The notes under the pieces were generated by a model. The model was not told the origin of the DNA, ran no database searches, and was given only the letters and a program-made list of their open reading frames with translations. Made by a program: the position numbers and the translations under genes. Shown in pieces: positions 15,443 through 24,636 of a stretch of DNA of 64,000 nt. Source of the DNA: Leptospira langatensis (GTDB lineage: Bacteria; Spirochaetota; Leptospiria; Leptospirales; Leptospiraceae); the NCBI RefSeq assembly GCF_004770615.1, contig NZ_RQER01000006.1, positions 248,001 to 312,000 of the forward strand. Direction: 5' to 3'. Every line of letters starts with the position of its first letter. Position 1 is the first letter of the stretch.

Positions 15443-16945
15443 TTATCTCCTGCGATAGATTTCCGCTTCCACATTGGCAACCTTCCTTACGGTAGAAGGC
15501 TCCACACTGATCCTACTCTTTCTGAATTTGGAAGAATTCTCGTCTAAATAAGCCTGTACATGCTCATTCCTTTTCTGGCGATCCGAGAATACGAATGTGT
15601 CTATGGAATCCAGGGTTTGGATAAAATCTTCTTTCGGGATGGGTAGTTCCCCCGGGATAAACTCCAATATCTTTAGGTCCGGTCTGTCCTTTTTGATCTG
15701 GAAGTAAGGATCCGGGATCGCCTGCAGATATATCTTCTTGGAACTTTTTAGTTCCTGACCTAAGGATGAATAGAATCTTTCTCTCAGATCGAAATCGGAA
15801 TTCGCAAAACCGATCCGTTTATAGGCATTCACCAAGATAGCAATATTCGAAAAAACTAAAATAGCTGCGATAAACTGTACTCTTCTGCTCTTGATCCTTT
15901 CGAAAAAGAAACCTCCTAAGGCAGACAAGGGAACGCAAAGATACATTACATAATAGTATTCTGTGGAAAGGACGAGGAAGAACAGAATGGATACCGTCCA
16001 AGCCGAGAAGAAAAAGGTGGTCCTGAATTTTTCTAGGATCTCTTTTCGGAATACCCAAAGCCCCAATCCCAAAGCGATATAAAAGAAAAGTCTGAGCCCG
16101 GGAGATTCGTATCCGCCTAACAATACTTTGATCTTTGTGACAGGAGAGAAGGATTGGAATAGATCCTTCTTCCTCCCGAATTGGGCCCCGAACTGGTACA
16201 GAAAAATGTCCCAATGAGGATGGATCCAAATTCCCCAAGCAAGGATGGGAAGCATTCCCCCCAACCAAAACATCCAGGCCTTCCAAGCTTTTGCTTGGTG
16301 GATCAGGATAAGAGCCGGAACTCCGAAGATTGCGCCGAATGGATGTGATAAGAAGGAAATCCCTAAGAAGACTCCGGAAAGAAAGGCTTCCCATTGTTGT
16401 AGAGGTCTTGTATTTTCCGGTCTTGCTCTTCTTGCGAGAATGTACAAAGAGCATAAGGCCCAAAAGAGACAGAGAGCCTCCATTCTCGCAGTCCAACCCA
16501 CTCTCAAAAAAAGAAGGTCCGAGATCAAAAGGAGGCAAGCTCCAAGTCTAGCCCCTGGAGAAAAATCAAATGTCTTTAAGAAGAACCAAAAGATCCAAAC
16601 ACTGAGCAAGGACAGGACTGCTGCAAAGAGTCTAAGTATTTCTAATCCTTCTCCAAAGAATCTAAGTATCCAACCGTTAGAGAGGAAGAATATGGGAGGC
16701 ATCCAAAGAGTTTGCACTTCCATTCCCTTGACGAGACCTTCTAATACGTCCGTTCTAAACGTTCCGTTCTTTGCAAAGTCCAAGGAAGGTGAGTAGAATA
16801 AAACCTCGTCCGGCCATACAGGTGGGAACTCTAAACCGGATGTCCTAAATAAAAGAAGATAGAGTAAGGAAAGGACCCCAAGGCATACAAGGCCCTGTAA
16901 TTCCGAAAATTGAATATAACGAACGGATTTTGAAGGGGACCCCAT
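15443..16945 (-). CDS. GT39/ArnT-like integral membrane glycosyltransferase
   Basis: Polytopic membrane protein of 500 residues with about ten hydrophobic segments. After the first helix comes PPVWPDEVLFYSPSLDFA, whose Asp-Glu pair in the first periplasmic loop is the signature of GT-C dolichyl/undecaprenyl-phosphate sugar transferases (PMT, ArnT). A soluble C-terminal part of about 120 residues follows the last helix. Enzymes of this type move a sugar from a lipid-phosphate carrier onto protein, lipid A or glycan outside the inner membrane. Operon with the GDSL esterase. Acceptor unknown. Confidence 0.75.
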   Translation of the reverse strand: MGSPSKSVRYIQFSELQGLVCLGVLSLLYLLLFRTSGLEFPPVWPDEVLFYSPSLDFAKNGTFRTDVLEGLVKGMEVQTLWMPPIFFLSNGWILRFFGEGLEILRLFAAVLSLLSVWIFWFFLKTFDFSPGARLGACLLLISDLLFLRVGWTARMEALCLFWALCSLYILARRARPENTRPLQQWEAFLSGVFLGISFLSHPFGAIFGVPALILIHQAKAWKAWMFWLGGMLPILAWGIWIHPHWDIFLYQFGAQFGRKKDLFQSFSPVTKIKVLLGGYESPGLRLFFYIALGLGLWVFRKEILEKFRTTFFFSAWTVSILFFLVLSTEYYYVMYLCVPLSALGGFFFERIKSRRVQFIAAILVFSNIAILVNAYKRIGFANSDFDLRERFYSSLGQELKSSKKIYLQAIPDPYFQIKKDRPDLKILEFIPGELPIPKEDFIQTLDSIDTFVFSDRQKRNEHVQAYLDENSSKFRKSRISVEPSTVRKVANVEAEIYRRR

Positions 16946-16967
16946 ATTCGATAGTTCCCCTAAGGAT

Positions 16968-17345
16968 TTATTTCAAGGTAGCTAGTGCGTCTTGTTCGGT
17001 TTCGTAGACTTCGAATAGATCCAAGAGTTCTACTACGTCGAAAACCTTTTTCACGTTAGGCGTGATATTGCAGAGTTTCAATTTTCGATTCTGCTTCTCT
17101 AATTCGCGGACCATTCCAACGAAGATGCGAATTCCGGAAGAAGAAATATAGGAAATATTCTGCAAGTTAATAACGATATCACCTTGGCCGGCTTGAACGT
17201 CGTCTAGAAGCTTTGCCTCTACCTCGTCCGAGTGGGTAATATCCAGCCTGCCGTCCAATTGAACTAGGGTATGTTTACCCACTTTTTTAGTTTTGATTTC
17301 CAAGCTAGGCTCCGAGCGACGATCCATAGGATCAAATTCCGACAA
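16968..17345 (-). CDS. STAS-domain anti-sigma-factor antagonist
   Basis: SpoIIAA/RsbV-like protein of 125 residues. The STAS pattern is complete: VQLDGRLDITHSDEVEAKL, DIVINLQNISYISSSGIRIFV, where one serine of SSSG is the usual phosphorylation site, then VKKVFDVVELLDLFEVYETEQDAL. A 20-residue charged N-terminal tail precedes the domain; an alternative start is the ATG at 17327. In partner-switching systems such proteins bind an anti-sigma kinase of the GHKL type when unphosphorylated. No such kinase is adjacent, although two GHKL-like proteins are encoded elsewhere in the window. Confidence 0.9.
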   Translation of the reverse strand: MSEFDPMDRRSEPSLEIKTKKVGKHTLVQLDGRLDITHSDEVEAKLLDDVQAGQGDIVINLQNISYISSSGIRIFVGMVRELEKQNRKLKLCNITPNVKKVFDVVELLDLFEVYETEQDALATLK

Positions 17346-17471
17346 AGAAAATTTCCTTTTTCAAATGCAAAAGGGGAACGGAAAGTTCGCCGTAGACTAA
17401 AATAGTGAGGAAATGGGGTTTTACAAGAATTTTTTCCCATCTCCTCGCCTCTGTTACATCTTTGTAGTAAC

Positions 17472-18050
17472 TTATGCCGCAGAACCTTGGATCTCTTCCA
17501 AAGGAAATATCTTGCAGGATTGGGTTTCCGGTTTTTCCCCCATCAGGTCTCGTAAAGATTTTCGGGAAGAAAGTCCTAGCTGCTCCCGGATGCTTTCTTG
17601 GTCCCAACCCGCATCCAATAAATGAGAAGCGAGAGACCTCCTAAGGCGAATTACGCTCACCGGGACGCCTGTCATCTCGCCCAATTTACCGAACATTTTC
17701 TGGACCGTTCTAGGATGCACCCTACCGGATCTTCCGGAGCAAAGAAAGTCCTCGTACTGCTTTCCCTGAGAAGCGAACCAAAGATCCCGTCGCAAAGAGA
17801 CCGGGATCAAGGGATTCCTTGTATTCAGTTTTTGGGAACGATGGATATAGACTCGATGATTTTCCCAATCCACATCCCCCACTCTCAAGGACACAAGTTC
17901 CGCGACCTGCAATCCGAAGGAGTACAACATTCTGAACCAAAGATAATGATTTTCGTGAGTCTTAGAGGCATTCAGTAAGGTTCTGATCTCATCCTTGCTC
18001 AAAGCGCTAGACTTGGCCCTAAGACTCTTGGTCTTTTTCTCTATTTTCAT
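17472..18050 (-). CDS. Degenerate tyrosine recombinase (XerC/D-like catalytic domain only)
   Basis: 192 residues matching just the catalytic half of phage-integrase family proteins: LSKDEIRTLLNASK, LWFRMLYSFGLQVAELVSLRVGDVDW, HRVYIHRSQKLNTRNPLIPV, and SVIRLRRSLASHLLDAGWDQESIREQLGLSS. The key residues are altered: the first catalytic arginine is Gln48 (GLQVAEL instead of GLRxSEL), the HxxR histidine is Arg (RLRRS), the LGH histidine is missing, and no Tyr nucleophile follows. There is no N-terminal core-binding domain. It should therefore not cut DNA; it may be a DNA-binding relic or a decayed gene that has kept an open frame. ATG start at 18050. Confidence 0.75.
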   Translation of the reverse strand: MKIEKKTKSLRAKSSALSKDEIRTLLNASKTHENHYLWFRMLYSFGLQVAELVSLRVGDVDWENHRVYIHRSQKLNTRNPLIPVSLRRDLWFASQGKQYEDFLCSGRSGRVHPRTVQKMFGKLGEMTGVPVSVIRLRRSLASHLLDAGWDQESIREQLGLSSRKSLRDLMGEKPETQSCKIFPLEEIQGSAA

Positions 18051-18335
18051 TCAAGTACCCAAATGTGATTTTTTTCGGAGAATTGATATTTTATAAAACG
18101 GGCAAAGAAGAATTCGCGAGTTCGAAAGGGAGATGTCCGGAAAACTCATTACCGGAAATTTAGGATCGGCCCTTGCAGGAGCTGGTGCAAATTCTGCCGG
18201 AATACGGAATCCAGATTCCGCTACCTTTGCCTAAAAGAATGGATTGCAGACCCAGTAATGGAACTTTTGCACAGGACCGTAAATCGTCACAGGAATGTTA
18301 TCGGATCTTAACCCGGTACGGGATGTAATACGAAT
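18051..18335. other. Gene-poor interval between recombinase-like and hydrolase genes
   Basis: 285 bases. The only open stretch is a 33-codon frame at 18134-18235 (MSGKLITGNLGSALAGAGAN, then SAGIRNPDSATFA), with GGGAG just before the ATG. Its small Gly/Ala-rich sequence resembles the mature N-terminus of some beta-barrel transporters, so it may be a remnant, but that is weak. I see no terminator or RNA gene. Confidence 0.3.
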
Positions 18336-19367
18336 ATGAAATATTTATGGAAGGCAGCGAAATTCGCTCTCCATTGCCAATTACCCACACCTCCAAAAGT
18401 ATCGGAGACTGAAATACAGATCCAGGTCAAAGGCGGAACCATTCCCGCTATCCTTTATACTCCTAAAGGAAAGTCCTGTGGGACTATTCTCGCAGTGAAC
18501 GGATTGGCTTATTTAGGGAATAAGGATCCAAGATTCGCAATCGTTTGCCAATCGGCGGCGGCTATCGGTTATACAGTCATCTCTCCTTTATTGGTAGAAG
18601 TCACCCAGTTCAGGATCGTAAAAGAAACAGTAGAGAGGATCAAAGAGATGATCCTTTGGCTTTCTTCTCATCCGGAATATTGTCCTAGCCAAAAGATCTC
18701 CTACTTAGCTCCTTCTTTTTCCGGAAGCATGGGCCTGATCGCTGCTTCCGACCCTGAAGTTGGAAAGAAGATCGCATCCATCCTAACCATCGGGGCTTAT
18801 TGCGACGTTCAGACGACCCTTGATTACGTGATGACCTCCGACGATGGAGATGAATACGGAAGAATGATCTTACTTTATAATTTCATAAAGTTTGCTCTCC
18901 AGACAGAGAACTCCGAATTGGAAAAAGCTCTCAAGGCCTGCGTGTTGGACGGAAGCTTCTCCAGAGAGACTCTGGAATTGCCAACCGTCTTAGAAAGCAT
19001 CAAGCCGGAAAACAGAGAAGTATTCACAAGACTGAGAGAAGACAAGGCTTTCCGTGAAGGCATCTGGAAACAGATCGTGGCAAACGCGGGAACCGATAGT
19101 TCCTTCTTAACCGAACTGCAGGTAAAAGATAAACTGCATCTTCTTGAATGTCCAGTTTCTATCGTGCATGGTCTTGGGGACAATGTTGTTCCTTCTCAAG
19201 AAGCACGTATCATGAAGGACCATCTAAAGAAGAAGGCTAAATTGGTGCTTACTCCTTTGATCTCTCACGGGGATGTGGGGATCTCTATTTCCCAAGTTCC
19301 TGCTATCTATCAACTGATCGAGGGATTTGCATTCTTCTTCAAGAATGCGCGAGCGAAAGCGGCTTAA
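18336..19367 (+). CDS. Alpha/beta-hydrolase-fold protein of unknown substrate
   Basis: 343-residue predicted cytoplasmic protein. Features of the fold: strand-rich start with GTILAVNGLAYLGNKDPRF where many hydrolases have HGxG, a nucleophile elbow LAPSFSGSMGL (candidate Ser129, in an unusual S-x-S-x-S setting rather than G-x-S-x-G), a family-type HGLGDNVVPSQEA carrying the acid Asp, and PLISHGDVG with the base His near residue 313. A helical insertion of about 100 residues between them would form the cap. The 3' end overlaps the convergent histidine kinase gene by 29 bases. Confidence 0.7.
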   Translation: MKYLWKAAKFALHCQLPTPPKVSETEIQIQVKGGTIPAILYTPKGKSCGTILAVNGLAYLGNKDPRFAIVCQSAAAIGYTVISPLLVEVTQFRIVKETVERIKEMILWLSSHPEYCPSQKISYLAPSFSGSMGLIAASDPEVGKKIASILTIGAYCDVQTTLDYVMTSDDGDEYGRMILLYNFIKFALQTENSELEKALKACVLDGSFSRETLELPTVLESIKPENREVFTRLREDKAFREGIWKQIVANAGTDSSFLTELQVKDKLHLLECPVSIVHGLGDNVVPSQEARIMKDHLKKKAKLVLTPLISHGDVGISISQVPAIYQLIEGFAFFFKNARAKAA

Positions 19368-21462
19368 GAGGAAAGAATAAACGGATACTCGTACCCTTTC
19401 CCGGTTCGGAGCTGACCTGGATCATTCCTTCGTGGGTTTGCATGATCCCATAGACCATGGACATTCCTAACCCACTTCCTTGGGCCTTGTTTTTCGTGGT
19501 GAAGAATGGCTCGAAGATCCTCTTCTTGGTCTCTTCGCTCATTCCTTCTCCGTTATCCGAAACCTCTAAGCAAATGTATTCGTTCGGCCCCGACAAAGGA
19601 AAGGATTCTCGGATCATCGTTCCTTTTACGGCAAAGCTCCGTACTCGGATCTCTCCTCCGTCCGGCATCGCGTCTTTTGCGTTCAGGCAAAGATTGATCA
19701 ATACCTGTTCTAACTGAGAAGAATCTCCCCAGATCAGGACGGACTCTTCTCCCAATTCCTTTTGAAATCGAATGGTTTCTGAGAATGTAGGAAGAAGAAG
19801 TTCTACAGTGTCGTTCACAAGTTGATTGATATCTATGGTCCTAAAACTTCCCCCTCCTTTACGCGCTAAGGAAAGAAGTCTCCGGACTATGATTGCACCC
19901 CTACTTGCCGCAGCATTTATCGATCTGGACGCATCCAAAAGAGAAGAATCCTGAATGGTTCCCAATTCCATTCGAGTCGCATAACCGGAAATGATCTGAA
20001 GAATATTGTTAAAATCATGAGCGATCCCTCCTGCCAGAGTCCCTATTGTTTCCAGTTTCTTGGATTCGATCAATTGGTTCTCCAATTTCCTACGAAGAGT
20101 GTCGTCTAGCAAATAGCCGCGGATGGTATCGACTCCTCCCGACTTATTAAGGCTCGCAAAGTAATTTCCCGTAGTATGGACCGGGATCCCGTTCTTATTT
20201 AAAAAGAATTCTTCGTGGGACTCTAATTGGGAACCGATCTGGATCTTTTGTAAGAACAAGGAGTAATCATCATAAGAAGGAAACAGATCCGCAAGTCCTT
20301 TGGAGATGGCTTCGGCCTGCGTCTCGAACCCGAACATCCTCAAAAAGGAACTATTGGCTCCTAATAAATTCCCCGTGCCGTCCGCAATGAAATTCGCGGA
20401 AAGATTCTCTTCAAAGAATTTTCTATATTGCTCTCGACTCGCGATCAGTCTGGCCTCAATTCTTCGCCTTTTTCGTAATTCTTTTTTGGTATCACTCGTA
20501 GCTCTTCCTGTGATCAAAGCTACAACGCAAAGGATCGCCAGATCAACTAATAGTACAAGATCATGTCCGCCCTTCGATCCCTTAAAGCTTTCGATCTCTC
20601 CCAACAAGAAGGGTATGATCAACGTAATGATCTGCACCCAGATATTTGCGATCAAGGCAAGTGTGATCCCGAATCGTAAGGAAGCCCAGAGAACGAACAA
20701 ACCGAATACAAACCAGTATTCTATAGAAGGGATCAGTCTTCCGAAGATCCCGCAGAATAAGAATACGCCTACGACCTCTAGGATCCTTTTCTTCTTTAGA
20801 TTAACGAAACGATTTCGATCCCAGCTTGTTTCTCTCTCTTCCCAGGCGCCGTTCGTTTTACTCCAGCCCTTTGATTCCATCCAAGGAGTGAACCAAAGCA
20901 ATGCAGGAACAGAAAAACTTAATGTATCGTATAGGGTCGCAACCACTCCTTGCAAACTAGAGACCAGGAAATGATCCCAAGCGAGATCCCCAAAGAACAC
21001 GAGCCCCCAAGCGACTAGAAACCCATTGCATAAGGAGGCAGGGAATGCAACCCAAAGTACGAAGCGTACAGTCTCTTTCAGATCGGGCAACCAAGGCTTT
21101 CCTTTTCTCCATTCCACGAAGAAGAGCCAGGAGATCCCTACCGCTAAGACTTCCCAAAGAGAATAGATCGGATATTCGGAAACGTCATGTAGTCCCCAAA
21201 GACTAGCCGAGAAGAGTGCGTTAGCATACATTGCAGGAAGTACTCTCGCAGGTCCCCACCAAAAACAGAGTACGATGCCTAGAGGAATGGGAAGATAAGA
21301 GATGGATACTCCGGTATCCACCTGAAATGCCAAGGATAGCCGAGTCGCAAGATGAAATAGAAGTAAAGGAAGGATCCAGGTCCAATAAGGCAACGCCTTA
21401 TGAAGCACATAAGTAGATCTTCTCCGATCTTTTATGTCGTTTGCTGAACCAGAACCGGTCAT
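19339..21462 (-). CDS. MASE1-PAS hybrid sensor histidine kinase (no receiver)
   Basis: Inner-membrane sensor kinase, about 707 residues. Order: MASE1-like membrane domain of eight to nine helices (about 25-320), a linker helix, a PAS domain (EQYRKFFEENLSANFIADGTGN onward, about 345-455), HisKA with the phospho-acceptor in GGIAHDFNNILQ, and a HATPase with NLCLNAKDAMPDGG (N box), VSDNGEGM (G1), FEPFFTTK and GSGLGMSMVYGI (G2). It ends without a receiver domain, so an external response regulator is needed; none is adjacent. I chose ATG 21462 over TTG 21471. The 3' end overlaps the hydrolase gene on the other strand. Confidence 0.9.
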   Translation of the reverse strand: MTGSGSANDIKDRRRSTYVLHKALPYWTWILPLLLFHLATRLSLAFQVDTGVSISYLPIPLGIVLCFWWGPARVLPAMYANALFSASLWGLHDVSEYPIYSLWEVLAVGISWLFFVEWRKGKPWLPDLKETVRFVLWVAFPASLCNGFLVAWGLVFFGDLAWDHFLVSSLQGVVATLYDTLSFSVPALLWFTPWMESKGWSKTNGAWEERETSWDRNRFVNLKKKRILEVVGVFLFCGIFGRLIPSIEYWFVFGLFVLWASLRFGITLALIANIWVQIITLIIPFLLGEIESFKGSKGGHDLVLLVDLAILCVVALITGRATSDTKKELRKRRRIEARLIASREQYRKFFEENLSANFIADGTGNLLGANSSFLRMFGFETQAEAISKGLADLFPSYDDYSLFLQKIQIGSQLESHEEFFLNKNGIPVHTTGNYFASLNKSGGVDTIRGYLLDDTLRRKLENQLIESKKLETIGTLAGGIAHDFNNILQIISGYATRMELGTIQDSSLLDASRSINAAASRGAIIVRRLLSLARKGGGSFRTIDINQLVNDTVELLLPTFSETIRFQKELGEESVLIWGDSSQLEQVLINLCLNAKDAMPDGGEIRVRSFAVKGTMIRESFPLSGPNEYICLEVSDNGEGMSEETKKRIFEPFFTTKNKAQGSGLGMSMVYGIMQTHEGMIQVSSEPGKGTSIRLFFPLKPLSLAHS

Positions 21463-21624
21463 CGATTCCAATATTCTTTTTGGTTTTTGAAGAATCCACT
21501 ATTTGCCCAAAATGAGGCTTAAAATCAGCAGATGCAAATGGCAAAAAGTTGCTTTCGATCCTCTAAAAACCGGAGGAAAGCGTTAATAATCTAGGATTAT
21601 TTGCGTCAGGACTAGCCCTAAGGC

Positions 21625-22056
21625 TTAGTTACGTTCTAAAGGGGAGACGTCCAAGTGGATCCAGTACTCGTCTCCATAATCGAAGAACAATTCCTCTCCC
21701 GCCTTGATCTTGCGCATTGCTTCGAATCTTGCGGTCTTCCAGCGTGTGGAAACCACGAGACGGACATTTGGCTTAGTACTATGATTGATATAGCGGGTAT
21801 AGTTGGACTCTTTTCCTTCTCCGTAGATCCAGTGGTCTTTGCAGATCCAAAGTAAGTATTTGGATTCGCAATATTTTGCAGAGTTGGCTAATCTATCGTC
21901 CAGGATCCTGCCGGTATAGAATCCTACCGTATCGCCTTTGATCAAAGTTTCTTTTGGGAATAATCCCATTCCGATCCCGGGTATATTAGATTCTCTGATT
22001 ACAAAATCCTCTTCTGTTAGTATTTGGGGGCGACGAACTCTAAATCTGACCGACAT
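21625..22056 (-). CDS. SET-domain protein (putative protein lysine methyltransferase)
   Basis: 143 residues, almost exactly one SET domain. [18 protein letters not shown] matches the N-terminal SAM-contact G-x-[15 protein letters not shown] carries the R-x-x-N-H-S/C core (91-93), and [10 protein letters not shown] (119-128) has the catalytic Tyr of the F/Y-x-Y-G motif. No pre-SET or post-SET cysteine clusters are visible. Stand-alone bacterial SET proteins of this type can methylate lysines or be acquired from eukaryotic sources; the target here is unknown. ATG start at 22056, single-gene unit. Confidence 0.85.
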   Translation of the reverse strand: MSVRFRVRRPQILTEEDFVIRESNIPGIGMGLFPKETLIKGDTVGFYTGRILDDRLANSAKYCESKYLLWICKDHWIYGEGKESNYTRYINHSTKPNVRLVVSTRWKTARFEAMRKIKAGEELFFDYGDEYWIHLDVSPLERN

Positions 22057-22213
22057 CGTTAGAAACTCATTCTCCTAAGAGCGTATGAATATTAATCCAA
22101 AGAATCTTTTGCCTTATCTTTGTCCATCCTCAATTCGTAGATCAAGTTTTTATACTAGTGTTGTCTTAGAATCGGCTTGTAAGCTCGCGTCCCGGTCCCA
22201 AATCTCTACCTAG

Positions 22214-22690
22214 ATGGATAAGCCTTATAGAAAGAACGTAGGAATGGTGGTCTTTAACTCCAAAGGAGAGGTCTTGGTAGGAGAGCGCTTGAATTTCAAA
22301 GGCTCCTGGCAATTTCCTCAAGGCGGGATCGACGAAGGAGAAGAACCAAAGGCCGCAGCTGAAAGAGAATTGTTCGAAGAGGTAGGCATTCGAACTGCGG
22401 AGATTGTCCATGAGTATCCGACTTGGATCGAGTATGACTTCCCTGAGACCTTAAAGTTAAGCTCCAATTTAAAGAAATACAAGGGCCAAACCCAAAAATG
22501 GTACTTAATGTATTGGGATGGAAGAGCGGAAGACTGCGATCTGGAAGTACATGAAAGGGAATTCGAAAAAGTTCGCTTCATTCCATTCCAAGATTGCCTC
22601 TCGACCGTGGTACCTTTCAAAAGAGATGTGTATGAAAAGCTCTTAATTGAATTCGAACCTAGGATCAAAACGTACTTGGCGAGTCGATAA
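22214..22690 (+). CDS. rppH: RNA pyrophosphohydrolase (Nudix)
   Basis: 158-residue Nudix hydrolase. It begins [15 protein letters not shown] as RppH/Ap4A hydrolases do, the Nudix box spans residues 37-59 with all key positions (Gly37, Glu43, Arg51-Glu52, Glu55-Glu56, Gly58), and [14 protein letters not shown] matches the RppH family segment. RppH removes pyrophosphate from the 5' end of transcripts and so starts mRNA decay; dinucleoside polyphosphates are alternative substrates. Start ATG 22214. Followed after 3 bases by the globin gene, suggesting one transcript with acylphosphatase downstream. Confidence 0.9.
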   Translation: MDKPYRKNVGMVVFNSKGEVLVGERLNFKGSWQFPQGGIDEGEEPKAAAERELFEEVGIRTAEIVHEYPTWIEYDFPETLKLSSNLKKYKGQTQKWYLMYWDGRAEDCDLEVHEREFEKVRFIPFQDCLSTVVPFKRDVYEKLLIEFEPRIKTYLASR

Positions 22691-22693
22691 ACA

Positions 22694-23125
22694 ATGGATC
22701 AACCGAATTTCTATGTTCCTCCAGTAGGACCTCCTGCATCGAATCCTAAACTTCATACCTTGTTTGCCATCTTAGGCGAGGCTAAGATCCGAGAGTTAGT
22801 CTCTTTGTTCTATGCAAAGATCCCGTCTAGCGATATTGCCTTTATGTTTCCCCAAGATCTAGAAGAAAGCATCGTGAAATCCGCAGACTTTTTGATCCAA
22901 GTCTTGGGAGGACCTTCTTACTATGTGCAAAAGTACGGACCACCCAGAATGAGAGCGAGGCATCTTCCCTTCCCCATAGACGAGAAGGCAAGAAGGACCT
23001 GGTTGTCTTGCTACAGAAAGGCGATCAAGGAATGGGACGCGGGAGAAGAAGAGAAAGAAATTCTTTGGAAGTTTTTGGAGGATTTCTCCGCATGGATGGT
23101 AAATAAGGCTTCTTCAAACGACTAA
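22694..23125 (+). CDS. Group II truncated haemoglobin
   Basis: Small haem protein of 143 residues. It has the truncated globin pattern [29 protein letters not shown], and [15 protein letters not shown] with proximal His90, then Trp103 at the position (G8) that marks group II. Such proteins bind oxygen and often handle nitric oxide or peroxide. N-terminal PPVGPP segment is an extension. It starts 3 bases after rppH, so translation is probably coupled. Confidence 0.88.
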   Translation: MDQPNFYVPPVGPPASNPKLHTLFAILGEAKIRELVSLFYAKIPSSDIAFMFPQDLEESIVKSADFLIQVLGGPSYYVQKYGPPRMRARHLPFPIDEKARRTWLSCYRKAIKEWDAGEEEKEILWKFLEDFSAWMVNKASSND

Positions 23126-23161
23126 TAGCGTATATTTTAGTCTGAGGAGTTCCAATACCGA

Positions 23162-23449
23162 ATGGCCGCAAAAAACGATACCAGGGCAAAAATCCGCATC
23201 CGAGGAACCGTACAAGGGGTCGGGTTTCGTTACTTCGTACTACAAAGAGCCCAAGAATGTCGCTTGAAAGGATACACAATGAACCTTCCTACCGGAGAAG
23301 TAGAAGTTGTGGTCGAAGGGGACAAGGTGTTTATCGAAGACCTGTACAAGGCGGTACAAAGAGGACCTTCTAAAGCAAAGGTTACGGAAGCCACCATTCA
23401 ATGGGAAGAACCCAAGGGTTCCTTTAGAACATTCGAAATTAAACGTTAA
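23162..23449 (+). CDS. acyP: Acylphosphatase
   Basis: 95-residue enzyme that hydrolyses carboxyl-phosphate bonds. The signature GTVQGVGFRYF (15-25) supplies catalytic Arg23, and GYTMNLPTGEVEVVVEG contains the second catalytic residue Asn41. Length is standard. ATG 23162 lies 36 bases after the globin gene on the same strand. Confidence 0.93.
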   Translation: MAAKNDTRAKIRIRGTVQGVGFRYFVLQRAQECRLKGYTMNLPTGEVEVVVEGDKVFIEDLYKAVQRGPSKAKVTEATIQWEEPKGSFRTFEIKR

Positions 23450-23490
23450 TTTTACTGACGAAAGACTGAATTCGCGGGAGATTGGATCGT

Positions 23491-24609
23491 ATGAAAGCGA
23501 AGTCGAATAGAAAGAAGTTTTTTCTCTCTTCCTTCGCCTTCTATCTGGTAAGGCTCCCTTTCTTCCTCCTCTTCTTAAACCAAACTCCCATCTATTCCGT
23601 AAATCCGATCCCGGCTTCTCTCATGAATCCGGTGCTTGCGATCCAAGAAGATAAAGGAATTCTCAGACTCATCTCCATCACACCAGGAAACGGAAGAACA
23701 GGGCTCATCTATACGAGTACCCAAGACAAGGGCATCCCCGTATTCAGAAAACAAAATCTGATCCTATTCCGCACTTCTAAGGAACTCAGTCTTTTAAATC
23801 TGAATAATTCCAAGAGCAAGACCATTAAAGGAAGTGCGGACGCTTACCCTGGCAACAGCGGCTTCCTAAGAGATAAGTCTACTCTTCTATTCTCTCGTAA
23901 GAATGGAGATCGATGGGAAACCGTACTGTACGACTACGATAAGGAGAAGGAACTAAAGTCCCTTCCCGGTTATCAGCCTTTCGTTTCCCCGGATCAAAAG
24001 AGCATCCTTCTCGTTGGCAATGAGGTCCGTTATTCGGAACATGGGGAAGATTCCATGAGAGTTCCCATCCATAAGTATTCTTTGGAAAGCGGAGAACTGA
24101 AGACTCTCGCATGGATCGAAACAGATAAGGAAAAATTGCAGATCACGGATGTGTATTCGATCGCAGACGATCAGATACTCGTAAAGGTCGCGACAGAAAA
24201 AGAAAATCGTCTATACAAACTTCCTTCTTTAAGTGGTGAACTCGTAAAACTTGCTATTCCCTTTTACGCTCCTTTGCCTATCACGGAGCAAAAAGAACAG
24301 GTCAATATCAGTGTGAGCTCCGACGGTAAGTTACTTACCTTTACGGAGAGATCCGACGGTAAATTGGGAAACATCGTCATCATAGATACGAAGACCAGAC
24401 AAAGATACGATTCCTCATTCGTAGGATGTTTTCCGGTTATCAAGAACGGTTCCGTGTATTTTCTCGGCGATCCTGAGTTCGTCAAATTCTCTAAGGACAG
24501 GGATTATCGCCCGTACAATAATTTCACGTTATACGAGCTTGATTTCAAAAAAGATAAGATCCGAGCGATCACTCCTATTTCCGGCAAAGTAGAACTACTT
24601 TCGGAATAA
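23491..24609 (+). CDS. Exported WD40/TolB-like beta-propeller protein of unknown function
   Basis: 372 residues with an N-terminal hydrophobic segment (FYLVRLPFFLLFLNQTPIYS) consistent with a signal peptide or anchor. The rest consists of repeated short strands with D-x-S/D-G-K turns (VSSDGKLLTFTERSDGKLG, FVSPDQKSILLVG), as in TolB/DPP-IV-type propellers. No catalytic motif seen. I chose ATG 23491 over TTG 23482. It follows acyP by 41 bases and may belong to the rppH-globin-acyP transcript. Confidence 0.65.
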   Translation: MKAKSNRKKFFLSSFAFYLVRLPFFLLFLNQTPIYSVNPIPASLMNPVLAIQEDKGILRLISITPGNGRTGLIYTSTQDKGIPVFRKQNLILFRTSKELSLLNLNNSKSKTIKGSADAYPGNSGFLRDKSTLLFSRKNGDRWETVLYDYDKEKELKSLPGYQPFVSPDQKSILLVGNEVRYSEHGEDSMRVPIHKYSLESGELKTLAWIETDKEKLQITDVYSIADDQILVKVATEKENRLYKLPSLSGELVKLAIPFYAPLPITEQKEQVNISVSSDGKLLTFTERSDGKLGNIVIIDTKTRQRYDSSFVGCFPVIKNGSVYFLGDPEFVKFSKDRDYRPYNNFTLYELDFKKDKIRAITPISGKVELLSE

Positions 24610-24636
24610 CTCGCGGCAGATCAGGGCCACATTCGA

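Noticed and set aside
15819..16538. 239-codon frame on the minus strand within the GT39-like gene
   Set aside because: Out-of-frame shadow of a hydrophobic protein; no ribosome site or conserved motif.
18134..18235. 33-codon Gly/Ala-rich open frame
   Set aside because: Too short and the ribosome site is too close to the ATG; noted only in the description of the interval.
20300..20974. 224-codon open frame on the plus strand
   Set aside because: Antisense to the histidine kinase gene; no start signal or recognisable motif.
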